NCBI RefSeq assembly: GCF_005144415.1
Contig: NZ_SWJE01000005.1
Span: 41,827-105,826, forward strand
Reading direction: 5' to 3'
Source: Trinickia terrae
GTDB taxonomy: Bacteria > Pseudomonadota > Gammaproteobacteria > Burkholderiales > Burkholderiaceae
Length of the DNA stretch: 64,000 nt
Shown: positions 34,988 to 43,518 of the stretch, piece after piece
Numbering within the stretch: the first letter of the stretch is position 1
Layout: the number at the start of each line of letters is the position of its first letter
Position numbers and translations under genes: made by a program
The notes under the pieces: model-generated
Told to the model about the DNA's origin: nothing
Databases searched by the model: none
What the model saw: only the letters and a program-made list of their open reading frames with translations

Positions 34988-35069
34988 CATACCAGTTCGC
35001 AATTTTGACCGTAACCGATTGCACGCCCGGTTGCATTGAAAGTCCGCCGAACCTTACCGGACAAGGCTC

Positions 35070-35100
35070 GCCGCCGCCTTGCGCCAAGTCGTGCGGCGGC
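35070..35100 (-). terminator. Hairpin downstream of tag
   Basis: GCCGCCGC (35070-35077) pairs with GCGGCGGC (35093-35100), lying 59 bases after the tag stop codon on the minus strand. No T run follows, so intrinsic termination is uncertain. Confidence 0.35.
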
Positions 35101-35158
35101 GTTTCGGGACTTTCCCCTAGCGATGGCGCGCGTCGCGGCCAATGTTGCGAAAACGCAA

Positions 35159-35764
35159 TTACGCAGTAGCGCCCTTGTGCCCCTTCTTGCCGAGCGCCGC
35201 ACAGGGGTCGTGGCGGAAGCAGCCGACTTCGTGGTCGTTCACCATTCCCACCGCCTGCATGAACGCGTAGCAGATCGTCGAGCCGACGAACTTGCAGCCA
35301 TAGTTCTTGAGCGCCGTGCTGAGCGCGTCGGAGATCTCGGTCGAGGCTGGCGCATCCCTGTACGAGGCATGGCGGTTCTGGATCGGCACGCCGCCGACGA
35401 ACGACCAGACGAAGTTCGCAAGCGAGCCATGCTCGGTCCGAATCTGCTGCACAGCGCGCGCGTTGAGGATGGCCGATTCGATCTTGGCCCGGTTGCGCAC
35501 GATGCTCGTGTCCTGCATGAGTGCCTCGATCTTCTTCGACGCGAAGCGGGCGACGGCGTCGACGTCGAAATCGGCAAACGCGCGGCGATACCCTTCGCGC
35601 TTGTTGAGTATCGTCGACCACGACAGCCCGGCCTGCGCGCCTTCCAGCACGAGCATCTCGAAGAGGTGCCGGTCGTCGCGGGACGGCACGCCCCATTCGG
35701 TGTCGTGATAGTGCTGGTCCGCTTCGGTCTTTGCCCAGTGGCAGCGGTGTATCTGCTCTGTCAT
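35159..35764 (-). CDS. tag: DNA-3-methyladenine glycosylase I
   Basis: This 201-residue cytoplasmic base-excision repair enzyme releases 3-methyladenine from alkylated DNA. It begins HRCHWAKTEADQHYHDTEWG, with the zinc ligands Cys8 and a His near 20, and ends with NDHEVGCFRH supplying the other His and Cys. HLFEMLVLEGAQAGLSW contains the base-recognition Glu, and FADFDVDAVARF plus SIVRNRAKIESAI are conserved family segments. Full length for the family. Single gene with a hairpin downstream. Confidence 0.95.
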   Translation of the reverse strand: MTEQIHRCHWAKTEADQHYHDTEWGVPSRDDRHLFEMLVLEGAQAGLSWSTILNKREGYRRAFADFDVDAVARFASKKIEALMQDTSIVRNRAKIESAILNARAVQQIRTEHGSLANFVWSFVGGVPIQNRHASYRDAPASTEISDALSTALKNYGCKFVGSTICYAFMQAVGMVNDHEVGCFRHDPCAALGKKGHKGATA

Positions 35765-35947
35765 GTGCTCGCCTCGTTTTGTTTTCCGCGTGTTTTCTGT
35801 TTCGCTGGGCTTTGATTGGCGCCGCGATACTTCCGCAAGAGGATAGCGTATCGGCCTCGCACGGAAACTAGGCCGTTTGGCCGATTGGCGCGCGCAGCCG
35901 AAGCGGATAACCTCGCGGTCAAGTCACTCGATACAAGCGGATGGACG

Positions 35948-36826
35948 ATGGACAAACATGATTTCCTGATCGGCATCGACGGCGGCGGCACCGGCACGCG
36001 CGTCGTGCTGGCCGACACGCGCGGCGTCGAATTGGCGCAGGGCACGGGCGGCTCGTCGGGGCTCGGGCTCGGCGTCGAGCGCGCGTGGCAATCGATCGAG
36101 GCGGCGTGCGCGCAGGCGTTCGAGCGCGCGCGCATCGCGTTCGACTGGTCGCGCTGCGCGCTGGGCTGCGGCCTCGCCGGCGTGAACAACCGCGACTGGC
36201 TCGCGGCCTTCGTCGCGCAGGCGCCGCGGGTCGCGGCGCTGGCCGTGGAAAGCGATGCCTATACGACGCTGCTCGGTGCGCACGACGGCGCGCCGGGCGT
36301 GATCGTCGCGCTCGGCACCGGCAGTATCGCCGCGGCGCTCGACGCCGAGGGGGCCTGCCGCATCGCCGGCGGCTACGGGTTTCCGTCGGGCGACGAGGCG
36401 AGCGGCGCGTGGCTGGGACTGCGCGCCGTCGTCCACGCCCAGCGCTCGCTCGACGGCCGCGTCAAGCCCGATGCGTTCTCGCAGGCGCTGCTGGCCCGCA
36501 CCGGAGCGAGCGACCATGACAGCCTCGTCGTCTGGCTCTGTGCGGCAAACCAGACGGCCTATGCGAGCCTTGCGCCGCTCGTGCTCGAGCACCGGGCGCA
36601 TCCGTTCGCGGCCGGTCTGCTCGCCCAAGCGGGGGCGGACATCGTCAGCCTGATCGATGCGCTCGACCCAGCCGCGCAATTGCCCGTCGCGCTGTGCGGC
36701 GGCCTGGCCGAACCGCTGACGCCGTTCGTGCCGCCTTCGCACCGCGCGCGGCTGCGTGCGCCATTGTCGGATTCGGCGCATGGCGCGCTGCGGCTTGCAC
36801 AACGCGAAGCCGCCCGCGCCGCGTGA
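35948..36826 (+). CDS. BadF/BadG-type sugar kinase (N-acetylglucosamine kinase-like)
   Basis: The 292-residue protein starts at ATG 35948 (MDKHDFLIGIDGGGTGTRVVLAD); the frame is open upstream but without family sequence. IGIDGGGTGTR is the phosphate-1 loop and IVALGTGSIAAAL with GGYGFPSGDEASGAWLG the phosphate-2 and sugar region of the ASKHA fold. Proteins of this length and pattern phosphorylate N-acetylglucosamine or glucosamine. It probably feeds cell-wall amino sugar recycling; substrate inferred from family only. Followed by the HAD phosphatase gene in the same direction. Confidence 0.8.
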   Translation: MDKHDFLIGIDGGGTGTRVVLADTRGVELAQGTGGSSGLGLGVERAWQSIEAACAQAFERARIAFDWSRCALGCGLAGVNNRDWLAAFVAQAPRVAALAVESDAYTTLLGAHDGAPGVIVALGTGSIAAALDAEGACRIAGGYGFPSGDEASGAWLGLRAVVHAQRSLDGRVKPDAFSQALLARTGASDHDSLVVWLCAANQTAYASLAPLVLEHRAHPFAAGLLAQAGADIVSLIDALDPAAQLPVALCGGLAEPLTPFVPPSHRARLRAPLSDSAHGALRLAQREAARAA

Positions 36827-36949
36827 GAGGCCGGGCTGGGAGCGTGCAGACGGTACCCCCGGCGCGCACTCCGCGGTTGTCATCGGGCGGTTACAGCCAG
36901 CGGCGATAAAATAGGCGTTTTCCCGCAACTGCCCTCGCCCAGCCTCGCC

Positions 36950-37771
36950 ATGTACCAAGTCATCGCCACCGATCTCGACGGAACCTTGCTCAACAGCGAT
37001 CACCAGCTCGATCCGTTCACGGTGGCGACGGTTCGCAAGCTCGCGGACGACGGCGTGCAATTCGTTATCGCCACGGGGCGCCACCACCGCGATGTCGCAG
37101 GCATTCGCGACGTGCTCGGCATTCGCCCGTATCTGATCACGTCGAACGGCGCGCGCGTGCACGCACCCGACGACACGATGATCCACGCGCGCGACCTGCC
37201 GCCCGCCACGGTGCGGCGGCTCGTTCAGCCGGACGTGGTCGGCGGGCATGGCCGCGTCATCGTCAATCTGTTCGCCGACAAGGCGTGGCTGATCGATCGC
37301 GACGCGCCGGAGCTGCTGGCATTCCATCAGGATTCGGGCTTTTGCTACGAAGTGATCGATACGCTGTCGCACGACGGCGCCGACATCGCCAAGGTGCTCT
37401 ATATCGGCGAGCCCGATGACCTCGCTCAAGTGGCGGAGAATCTGGCGCGCGAGTTCGGCGATGCGCTCTACGTCACCTATTCGCTGCCCGACTGCCTCGA
37501 GGTGATGACCGCGAGCGTGTCGAAGGGGCGCGCTCTGCAGTTCGTACTCGAGCAGTTGGGCGCGGATGCGTCGAAGTGCGTGGCCTTCGGCGACAACATG
37601 AACGACATCGATCTGCTCGAGACCGCAGGCCATCCGTTCATGATGAACAACGCGAATCCGGATTTGATCGCGCGCTTGCCGCAAGTGCCGCGCATCGGCA
37701 ACAACTTCGAAGCCGGCGTTGCGCATCAGCTGCGCAAGCTGTTCGCGATGCGCGACGAGATCGCGCAGTAG
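36950..37771 (+). CDS. Cof-type HAD-IIB hydrolase
   Basis: The 273-residue phosphatase has the nucleophile motif TDLDGTLL (Asp8 nucleophile, Asp10 acid), motif II VIATGRHH, the lysine in SVSKGRAL and motif IV FGDNMNDIDLL. The type IIB cap lies between residues ~85 and 190. Such enzymes dephosphorylate sugar phosphates, flavin or nucleotide phosphates. It follows the sugar kinase by 123 bases and may act in the same sugar metabolism. Confidence 0.9.
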   Translation: MYQVIATDLDGTLLNSDHQLDPFTVATVRKLADDGVQFVIATGRHHRDVAGIRDVLGIRPYLITSNGARVHAPDDTMIHARDLPPATVRRLVQPDVVGGHGRVIVNLFADKAWLIDRDAPELLAFHQDSGFCYEVIDTLSHDGADIAKVLYIGEPDDLAQVAENLAREFGDALYVTYSLPDCLEVMTASVSKGRALQFVLEQLGADASKCVAFGDNMNDIDLLETAGHPFMMNNANPDLIARLPQVPRIGNNFEAGVAHQLRKLFAMRDEIAQ

Positions 37772-37805
37772 CTTACGCTAACGCACGCGACGCGGATTGC
37801 CGGCG

Positions 37806-38498
37806 TTACTGCGACGCGGCGTGCGCAGCCGCGCCTGAAGCCGCCGAGACCGCGGCCGGCAGCGCCGCGCATGGGCAGTCGGCCGGGCGTCCATTGAGGC
37901 CTTGCGCTTCGCGCTTGAAGCTCGCGCGCGGCGCGCCGCCTTGCCAGTCGAGCTTCACGATATAGATGCTGTCGAAATCGCTGCTCTGCCAATGCGGGAC
38001 GTCGCTTGCATTGCCGCCGTTGGCCGTCAGCATGTCGCGCACGAGTTCCTCGATCAGCTTGTGCTCCCACGCGATCACCACCAGCTTGCCGCGATACGCG
38101 GGCGCGACGAGTGTGCGTTGCAGCTTGTCGATCTGGGAAAGGCCATACGGCGTCTGAACGGGCAGGCCGAATTGAATCGCCGTGGGCTCGATGGTCGCGA
38201 GCGGACGGACGTAGTAATACAGGTGGCCGCTGTCCTTCTTCTGCTCGCTGGGGTCCGGCGCGTAGATCGCGTCCGGCTTGCCGAATTTGGCGGCGATCAC
38301 CGCGGGCAAGGCGAGCGCGCGGTTCAGGCCCTGGCAGTCGAGCTGTCCGTAGCCTTGCGCCGGCTTTTCTCCATGCCGCACGAAGATCAGTGTTTCGACG
38401 TTGTCGTCGGCGGCGCGCACCGGCGGCGCGAGCATGCCGACGCACAGCGCGATGCCGGCGCATAGAAAGCGCTTGATGTGTCCATGCGGGAGAGTCAT
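37806..38498 (-). CDS. Exported histidine phosphatase-family protein
   Basis: The 230-residue protein has an N-terminal signal peptide (basic HIKRF, hydrophobic LCAGIALCVGMLAPP, cleavage likely after VRAA). LIFVRHGEKPAQG carries the RHG phosphohistidine motif and AWEHKLIEELV the second His region, as in the phosphoglycerate-mutase-like superfamily. The tail is Ala-rich with a CPCA motif. It is probably a periplasmic phosphatase of unknown substrate. Convergent with the HAD gene (34-base gap). Confidence 0.85.
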   Translation of the reverse strand: MTLPHGHIKRFLCAGIALCVGMLAPPVRAADDNVETLIFVRHGEKPAQGYGQLDCQGLNRALALPAVIAAKFGKPDAIYAPDPSEQKKDSGHLYYYVRPLATIEPTAIQFGLPVQTPYGLSQIDKLQRTLVAPAYRGKLVVIAWEHKLIEELVRDMLTANGGNASDVPHWQSSDFDSIYIVKLDWQGGAPRASFKREAQGLNGRPADCPCAALPAAVSAASGAAAHAASQ

Positions 38499-38875
38499 AT
38501 CGAATCACCTTGGCTGGCTATGCAAAGTCGGGAGATTCTAGCAGCGCGGCCAGCCAGCCATCGAATCGCCCGCGCCGAAAATCGGCAGCGATACGGTATC
38601 CTAATCAGCAAGCGATGCAGACCAATGGGAAAAGGAACATTCGCCATTCCGCATTGGCCGTTCGTTATCGCGCATTCGAGCGGTCAATACTCAGAAATTG
38701 TTAAATAATCACGAGATCGATCTGATAATTTCCCAATAAAGGGCAATTGCTCGCGGTGTAAGCAAATTTAATAATTATCAGATGATTTGCGGTTAGACTG
38801 GGTGAATTGCGCATTGCTAATTGTGTTCTTTACGACTAATCTCGGGGCAAACGTGTACATAACAGGGAGGCCAAC
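38499..38875. other. AT-rich promoter region upstream of the H-NS-like gene
   Basis: The 377 bases include a stretch (about 38695-38850) far more AT-rich than the surroundings, with TTAATAATTATCAG and AATTTCCCAATAAA segments. AGGGAGG just before ATG 38876 is a strong ribosome-binding site. H-NS proteins bind curved AT-rich DNA and repress their own genes, so autoregulation here is plausible. No coding sequence seen. Confidence 0.5.
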
Positions 38876-39175
38876 ATGTCTCAATACGCGGAACTGAAGG
38901 CGCAAATCGCCAAGCTGCAAGCCCAGGCTGATGAGGCCCGGCGCACCGAACTCGGAAATGTGATCACGGAGATTCGCCTGAAGATCGCCGAATATGGTCT
39001 TTCGGCGCACGATCTCGGCTTTGCGGAGGCCGTTCGCCGCGGCCGTCCGCCGAAGAAGGCGCCGCTGCCGCCCAAATACCAGGACCCCAAATCAGGGAAT
39101 ACCTGGAGTGGGCGCGGTAAGCCGCCGAAATGGATTGTCGGAAAGAACCGGGATCGTTTCCTGATTCAGCAGTAG
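38876..39175 (+). CDS. H-NS-like DNA-binding protein
   Basis: This 99-residue nucleoid protein has an N-terminal coiled-coil oligomerisation helix (QYAELKAQIAKLQAQADEARRTEL) and a C-terminal H-NS domain (PKYQDPKSGNTWSGRGKPPKWI), whose TWSGRGxxP loop inserts into the AT-rich minor groove. The linker RRGRPPKKAPLPP adds an AT-hook-like RGRPP motif, common in Burkholderia H-NS/BpH proteins. It silences AT-rich, often horizontally acquired genes; the Rhs array in this window would be a natural target. Confidence 0.95.
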   Translation: MSQYAELKAQIAKLQAQADEARRTELGNVITEIRLKIAEYGLSAHDLGFAEAVRRGRPPKKAPLPPKYQDPKSGNTWSGRGKPPKWIVGKNRDRFLIQQ

Positions 39176-39308
39176 GAATCGGCTGGCTCGAAAGCGAATT
39201 GAAGGTAGGCGGATCGTCTAAGCGAATACCTAAATCGGCTGGCGCATCGGGGCTATGCGCGCCGGCAAGAAAATAGGCATTTTTCGGCAATTTTTTGTCG
39301 GCCCGATG

Positions 39309-39395
39309 TCGATCCGGACTTGGCGCTTTAGCGCTTAGTCCGGTCCCATGCAGAGCTGTTGGCGCTTCAGTGGTTACTCGGGACCCATGCAACGC
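39309..39395 (+). repeat. Repeat copy E: left-hand module alone, followed by a partial second unit
   Basis: GTCGAT, then CCGGACT...AGTCCGG (39314-39343) enclosing GGCGCTTTAGCGC, then TCCCATGCAGAGC matches the left-hand module of copies A-C. A second, incomplete unit GGCGCTTCAGTGGTTACTCGG-ACCCATGCAACGC follows (39361-39395). The CCCCCGAGGGGG core and the start-codon hairpin are absent. It lies between two converging genes, not before a start codon. Confidence 0.65.
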
Positions 39396-39491
39396 AGCCG
39401 GCGAATGAATTGCGGATATCCGCGCTCGCGCTCGCGAGCCTGCCAGCGGCTTTATCGGGGGTGATCTGTCATCCAGTCCCCTTGAAAAGCC

Positions 39492-39525
39492 GCTGGCGGC
39501 GCTTCTGGTTTGAAGCGCCGCCAGC
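39492..39525 (-). terminator. Terminator of the GT4 gene
   Basis: GCTGGCGGCGCTTC (39492-39505) pairs perfectly over 14 bases with 39512-39525 around a 6-base loop. On the minus strand GGCTTTTC follows. It lies 24 bases after the GT4 stop. Confidence 0.75.
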
Positions 39526-39549
39526 TGTTCCGATTCTTCAGCAGATCCT

Positions 39550-40614
39550 TCAGCCCGCCGCCACGCGTCGCAGGACTGGGCGCCGCGCGCGCTGCAGGAG
39601 CGCCGTGTAGCTGTCCACGTAGTTCTGCGCCATCGTCTTCGAGCTGAAGCGCCGCTCGAACTGCGCGCGGATTTCGCTGCGCGACAGTTCGTCGAGCCGC
39701 TGCAGCGCGGCGACGGCGCCCTTGGCGTCTTCCACGATGTAGCCCGTCACGCCGTGGTCGATCACCTCGGGCACCGAGCCGCGATTGAACGCGATCACGG
39801 GCGTCCCGCACGCCATCGCTTCGATCATGACGAGGCCGAATGGCTCGCACCAGTCGATCGGAAAGAGCAGCGCCTTCGCGCCGGAGAGGAATTCGGGCTT
39901 TTGCGCCTCGTTGATTTCACCGATGAATTCGACGTTCGCCTGCGAGAGCAGCGGCTCGATCTCGGCCTTGAAATAATCCTGGTCGACCTTGTCCACCTTG
40001 GCGGCGATCTTCAGCGGCAGACCGCTCATGGCAGCGATCTTGATGGCTGTATCGACGCGTTTTTCCGGACAGATCCGTCCCAGGAACGCGAGGTATTCGG
40101 GCTTGCGGTGCGGCTGCGGCGTCAGGAGCGCATCGGGCAGGCCGTGGTAGATCGTATTGATCCAGTTGGCTTGCGAGAGGGGCTGGCGCTGCGAGTCGGA
40201 GATCGAGACGACGGGCGCGTCGGTAAACGTGTCGAACATCGGCTGCAGCTCGGGCAGGTCGAGGCGTCCGTGCAGCGTGGTGACGAACGGCGTGTCGAGG
40301 CCGGAAAAGAGCGGAAACGGCAGGTAGTCGAGATGAAAGTGCAGCACGTCGAACTCGTGCGCGACGCGGCGCACTTTTTCGAGCAGCAGCATGTGCGGCG
40401 CGAGCGGGTCGCGGATCGTCGGATCGAGGCGCAGTGCGCGCGGCCACGCGGCTTCGAGGTTCGCGCAGGTGACGGAGTCGCCGCTTGCGAACAGCGTGAC
40501 GTCATGGCCGAGGTCGACGAGCGCTTCGGTCAGGTAGGACACGACGCGCTCGGTGCCGCCATAGAGCTTCGGCGGGACGGCCTCATAAAGCGGCGCAATT
40601 TGGGCGATTCGCAT
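39550..40614 (-). CDS. Family 4 glycosyltransferase
   Basis: The protein has 354 residues from ATG 40614 (MRIAQIAPLYEAVPPKLYGGTERVV); an in-frame upstream extension exists but lacks family sequence. The N-terminal Rossmann domain includes YGGTERVVSYL. The C-terminal domain carries YLAFLGRICPEKRVDTAIKIA, the GT4 donor site SGAKALLFPIDWCEPFGLVMIEAMACGTPVIAFNRG and its E-x7-E signature. Retaining transferase, acceptor unknown. Similar stand-alone GT4 genes act in surface polysaccharide or stress-related glycan synthesis. Monocistronic with a strong terminator. Confidence 0.9.
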   Translation of the reverse strand: MRIAQIAPLYEAVPPKLYGGTERVVSYLTEALVDLGHDVTLFASGDSVTCANLEAAWPRALRLDPTIRDPLAPHMLLLEKVRRVAHEFDVLHFHLDYLPFPLFSGLDTPFVTTLHGRLDLPELQPMFDTFTDAPVVSISDSQRQPLSQANWINTIYHGLPDALLTPQPHRKPEYLAFLGRICPEKRVDTAIKIAAMSGLPLKIAAKVDKVDQDYFKAEIEPLLSQANVEFIGEINEAQKPEFLSGAKALLFPIDWCEPFGLVMIEAMACGTPVIAFNRGSVPEVIDHGVTGYIVEDAKGAVAALQRLDELSRSEIRAQFERRFSSKTMAQNYVDSYTALLQRARRPVLRRVAAG

Positions 40615-41339
40615 GCGTAAATCTCCTCTGATCCCATGCAGGGCGTTCAAGAACTTCGCGGGCCGGGCCCTGGCTGCTTGCGGCGGCGGGGGCTCGGCCC
40701 GGCTAGCCGGATTGCCTTGGATGAGGCAACCCGGCGAAGAGCGGCCAACGATGCCCGCAATGGGTTTGGCCGCATGGTGGTTGTCATTATCGAGATCGAG
40801 CGCAGGGATTCGAGAGGTTTTTCAATCGCTTGCCGCTTGTTACAGGCCGAAACACCGGCGCGTTTCTTGCCGCTGGCGGATAAAGCCTGCGATTGGTGAT
40901 GGCTGCCTCCTTTCGGAGCCGCTGCGCCCGCATGGCGTCGCAAAAATCGGGCCGCATCTGGTAAACGCGCGGGAGAAGCTCGCCAGACCTAATAAGGAAA
41001 GGAGCGGGAAGCAATGCCGACGGGACTTTTATTGCGGCACCGTGAAATCTCACTATAATTTCGCAAGGCGCATCACGTCCTCTTCTTTCGGGCCATTACA
41101 AGGCCGTCCAAAACGACACGCTTCCACTCCAGGGCGTCGTCCGTGTCAGAAAAATTCCTACACGTTTTATAGACATTTCCGTCAATTGGGCGGGGTGTCT
41201 ATCTGATTTCCGCCGCTTGCACGTTTCGAGACAATGCAGACAGGACCATAAGCGGGCTCTTCGTGCGTCTTTTTTTCGTGCGAACGGGCAAACGTTTCCG
41301 TAAGCCTGACCAGCTAAGTAAGCAAGACCCGGGGGAATC
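40615..41339. other. Long upstream region of flhDC
   Basis: The 725 bases separate the GT4 gene from flhD and presumably carry the flhDC promoter and a long leader, as is usual for this heavily regulated operon. CGGGGGAA just before ATG 41340 may be the ribosome-binding site. A TTTTTTT run lies near 41270. I could not assign individual promoter or regulator sites. The 594-base frame at 40613-41206 looks non-coding (no family match, Arg/Pro-rich). Confidence 0.45.
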
Positions 41340-41660
41340 ATGAGCGCCACAAGCGAAATGCTCAGCGAGATCAAAGAAGTGAACCTGTCCTATCTATTGC
41401 TCGCGCAGCGGCTGCTGCGCGAAGACAAGGCGATGGGCATGTTCCGCATGGGCGTCAACGAGCAGTTGGCCGACGTGATCGCCAATCTCTCGCTGGCGCA
41501 AACCGTCAAGCTCGCCGCATCGAACCAGATGCTGTGCCGTTTCCGCTTCGACGACCATGCCGTCCTGTCCGCGCTTGCCGACAAAGGCAAGACCAACGCC
41601 GTTGCGCAGGCGCATTCCGCCATCCTGATGGCGAGCCAGCGGGCCGAAGCCATCGGCTGA
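41340..41660 (+). CDS. flhD: Flagellar master regulator subunit FlhD
   Basis: The 106-residue, all-helical protein contains MLSEIKEVNLSYLLLAQRLLREDKAMGMFRMGV and LSLAQTVKLAASNQMLCRFRFDDH, the FlhD core. FlhD forms the FlhD4C2 complex with FlhC, which binds class II flagellar promoters and recruits RNA polymerase. Paired with flhC 106 bases downstream. Full length for betaproteobacteria. Confidence 0.95.
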   Translation: MSATSEMLSEIKEVNLSYLLLAQRLLREDKAMGMFRMGVNEQLADVIANLSLAQTVKLAASNQMLCRFRFDDHAVLSALADKGKTNAVAQAHSAILMASQRAEAIG

Positions 41661-41766
41661 TCCGGCGCCGTTGCCGTCAAGCGAACATGCCGTCCGGCGG
41701 CGGTGCTGCTGCGGGGCGAGCCGTTACGGGGCAAAACAAGCAGTCAAGAAGGCAGGACACATCGCC

Positions 41767-42315
41767 ATGGCTACAAAGAGCGTGGTGCTCGAAGTCAAGG
41801 AAATCACCTTGGCGATCGAGTTGATCGAGCTTGGCGCTCGTTTGCAATTGCTCGAAGCAGAAACGAGCCTTTCGCGCGACCGGCTAATCAAGCTGTACAA
41901 GGAACTGAAAGGCGTTTCGCCGCCGAAAGGCATGCTGCCGTTCTCGACGGACTGGTTCATGACCTGGCAGCCGAACATCCACTCGTCCCTGTTTTACAAC
42001 ACGTACCGGTTCATGGTCGAGCACGGCGGCTGCGAGACGATCCAGTCCATCGTGAAGAGCTACCGGCTCTATCTCGAGCACGTCCACCTGCACGGCGACG
42101 AGCCGCTCCTGAGTCTCACGCGCGCCTGGACATTGGTGCGTTTCTTCGACTCGGGCATGCTGCAGATGACCCCCTGCACGCGCTGCGGCGGGCATTTTGT
42201 CGCACATGCGCACGACCCGCAGCATGGCTTCGTCTGCGGCTTGTGCCAGCCGCCGTCGCGGGCGGGCAAGACGAAGAAGTCCTCGCGGCCCGAGTTGGCC
42301 GAACTGGCCGCATAA
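41767..42315 (+). CDS. flhC: Flagellar master regulator subunit FlhC
   Basis: The protein has 182 residues from ATG 41767 (MATKSVVLEVKEITLAIELIELGARLQLLEAETSLS), preceded by a frame that is open but not conserved. FlhC is the main DNA-binding subunit. The zinc site is visible: CTRCGGHFV near residues 137-145 and CGLC near 157-160. FSTDWFMTWQPNIHSSLF is a conserved family segment. The basic C-tail AGKTKKSSRP is typical. Confidence 0.95.
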   Translation: MATKSVVLEVKEITLAIELIELGARLQLLEAETSLSRDRLIKLYKELKGVSPPKGMLPFSTDWFMTWQPNIHSSLFYNTYRFMVEHGGCETIQSIVKSYRLYLEHVHLHGDEPLLSLTRAWTLVRFFDSGMLQMTPCTRCGGHFVAHAHDPQHGFVCGLCQPPSRAGKTKKSSRPELAELAA

Positions 42316-42428
42316 CCGGCCGGGTTCCGGCCGGACCCCGGCGGGCGCCCGCTCCCCCGCGCGGCGCCTGGCCTCGGCCTCGCTTGCAGGCTCGTGGTTT
42401 ACACGGCCTTCCACTCCCTTATTTCCCC

Positions 42429-42455
42429 CAAAGTTTTCGCCCTGCTTGCCGTAAA
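42429..42455 (+). promoter_or_regulatory. Sigma-28 promoter of the motA-cheZ operon
   Basis: CAAAGTTT (42429-42436), an 11-base spacer, then GCCGTAAA (42448-42455). This matches TAAAGTTT-N11-GCCGATAA with one change in the -35, two in the -10 and the exact spacer. It lies 45 bases before the motA GTG, making motA-motB and the chemotaxis genes class III (FliA-dependent). Confidence 0.75.
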
Positions 42456-42500
42456 CCAATTAACGGCGGTCTCCCCGTCGCTCATTGTGAGGGCCCGGCT

Positions 42501-43361
42501 GTGCTGATTTTCGTTGGAACACTCGTAACACTGTTGTCCGTCTTCGGCGGTTATGCGCTGGCAGGCGGCCACTTGGGTGCGCTGATCCAGCCGACCGAAA
42601 TCCTGATGATCGGCGGCGCCGGCGTGGGCGCGTTCATCCTGGGCAACGGGATCAAGAACATCAAGGCGACCGTGCGCGTGCTGCCGACCTTGTTCAAGGG
42701 CTCGAAGTACAACAAGGACGTCTACATGGAGCTGATGGCGCTCCTCTACGTCCTGCTTGCCAAGGCCCGCAAGGAAGGCACGCTGACGCTCGAAGCCGAC
42801 ATCGACGATCCCGAGAAGAGCCCGATCTTCACGCAGTATCCGAAGATCCTCGCCGATCACCACATCGTCGAATTCCTTACCGACTATTTGCGGCTGATGG
42901 TGGGCGGCAACATGAACGCTTTCGAGATCGAAAGCCTCATGGACGAGGAGATCGAGACGCATCACACCGAAGGCGAAGGCCCGGCCCATGCGCTCTCGCG
43001 CGTCGGCGACGCGATGCCGGCGTTCGGCATCGTCGCCGCGGTGATGGGCGTCGTGCACACGATGGCCTCGGCCGACAAGCCGCCCGCCGTGCTGGGCGCG
43101 ATGATCGCCGAGGCGCTGGTCGGCACCTTCCTCGGCATTTTGCTTTCCTACGGCCTGATCGGCCCGCTCTCGAGCCTCGCCGAGCAGCGCGTCGCCGAGT
43201 CGACCAAGATGTTCCAGTGCATCAAGGTGACGATCCTCGCGAGCCTGAATGGCTACGCGCCGGCGATCGCAGTCGAGTTCGGCCGCAAGGTGCTGTTTTC
43301 GACCGAGCGCCCGTCGTTCGCCGAGCTCGAAGAGCACGTGCGCCGCGTGAAGGCGAAGTAA
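42501..43361 (+). CDS. motA: Flagellar stator protein MotA
   Basis: The protein has 286 residues from GTG 42501 (VLIFVGTLVTLLSVFGGYALAGG). It is a four-helix inner-membrane protein: helices at about 1-22, 30-50, 170-195 and 200-222. PAFGIVAAVMGVVHTM is the conserved MotA/TolQ/ExbB motif. The large cytoplasmic loop (about 60-165) holds the charged residues that contact FliG. With MotB it forms the proton-driven stator. The upstream frame is not conserved, which supports the GTG. Confidence 0.95.
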   Translation: MLIFVGTLVTLLSVFGGYALAGGHLGALIQPTEILMIGGAGVGAFILGNGIKNIKATVRVLPTLFKGSKYNKDVYMELMALLYVLLAKARKEGTLTLEADIDDPEKSPIFTQYPKILADHHIVEFLTDYLRLMVGGNMNAFEIESLMDEEIETHHTEGEGPAHALSRVGDAMPAFGIVAAVMGVVHTMASADKPPAVLGAMIAEALVGTFLGILLSYGLIGPLSSLAEQRVAESTKMFQCIKVTILASLNGYAPAIAVEFGRKVLFSTERPSFAELEEHVRRVKAK

Positions 43362-43395
43362 GCGGCGACGGGAAGGAGAGAATGTCGATGAACTA

Positions 43396-43518
43396 CCCCC
43401 ACGCTCACTTTTGTTCGCTGTCGACCGGAGTTAGCGCTTTAGCGGTTACTCCGGTCCCATGCAAAGCTCCCCCCGAGGGGGCGGACGCCGCCCTTGGGGC
43501 GGCCCGGCGGGAGGCGTC
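43396..43518 (+). repeat. Repeat copy A: both modules, before motB
   Basis: Order: CCCCCACGCTCAC box (43396-43408); left-hand hairpin ACCGGAGT...ACTCCGGT (43424-43455, 15-base arms with two mismatches); CCCATGCAAAGC; CCCCCGAGGGGG core (43470-43481); start-codon hairpin ending directly before the motB ATG. Closely alike copies B and C. Confidence 0.9.
43484..43518 (+). promoter_or_regulatory. Shine-Dalgarno hairpin of motB
   Basis: GACGCCGCCC (43484-43493) pairs with GGGAGGCGTC (43509-43518) at 9 of 10 positions around loop TTGGGGCGGCCCGGC. The 3' arm contains the ribosome-binding GGGAGG and ends at the base before ATG. Here the 5' arm can instead pair seven of seven with GGGCGGC in the loop, freeing the ribosome site. 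Confidence 0.7.

Larger units (their letters stand above)
39176..39549. other. Intergenic region between convergent H-NS and GT4 genes
   Basis: The 374 bases hold a solitary left-hand repeat module (39309-39395) and the GT4 terminator (39492-39525). No coding frame with family resemblance. Confidence 0.5.

Noticed and set aside
40613..41206. 197-codon frame upstream of flhD
   Set aside because: No family resemblance, odd composition, no ribosome-binding site; treated as flhDC upstream region.
43459..43518. N-terminal extensions of motB, cheR, cheD and flhA through the repeat copies
   Set aside because: Frames stay open through the repeats, giving peptides such as MQSSPRGGG, but conserved starts lie at the ATG directly after each hairpin.
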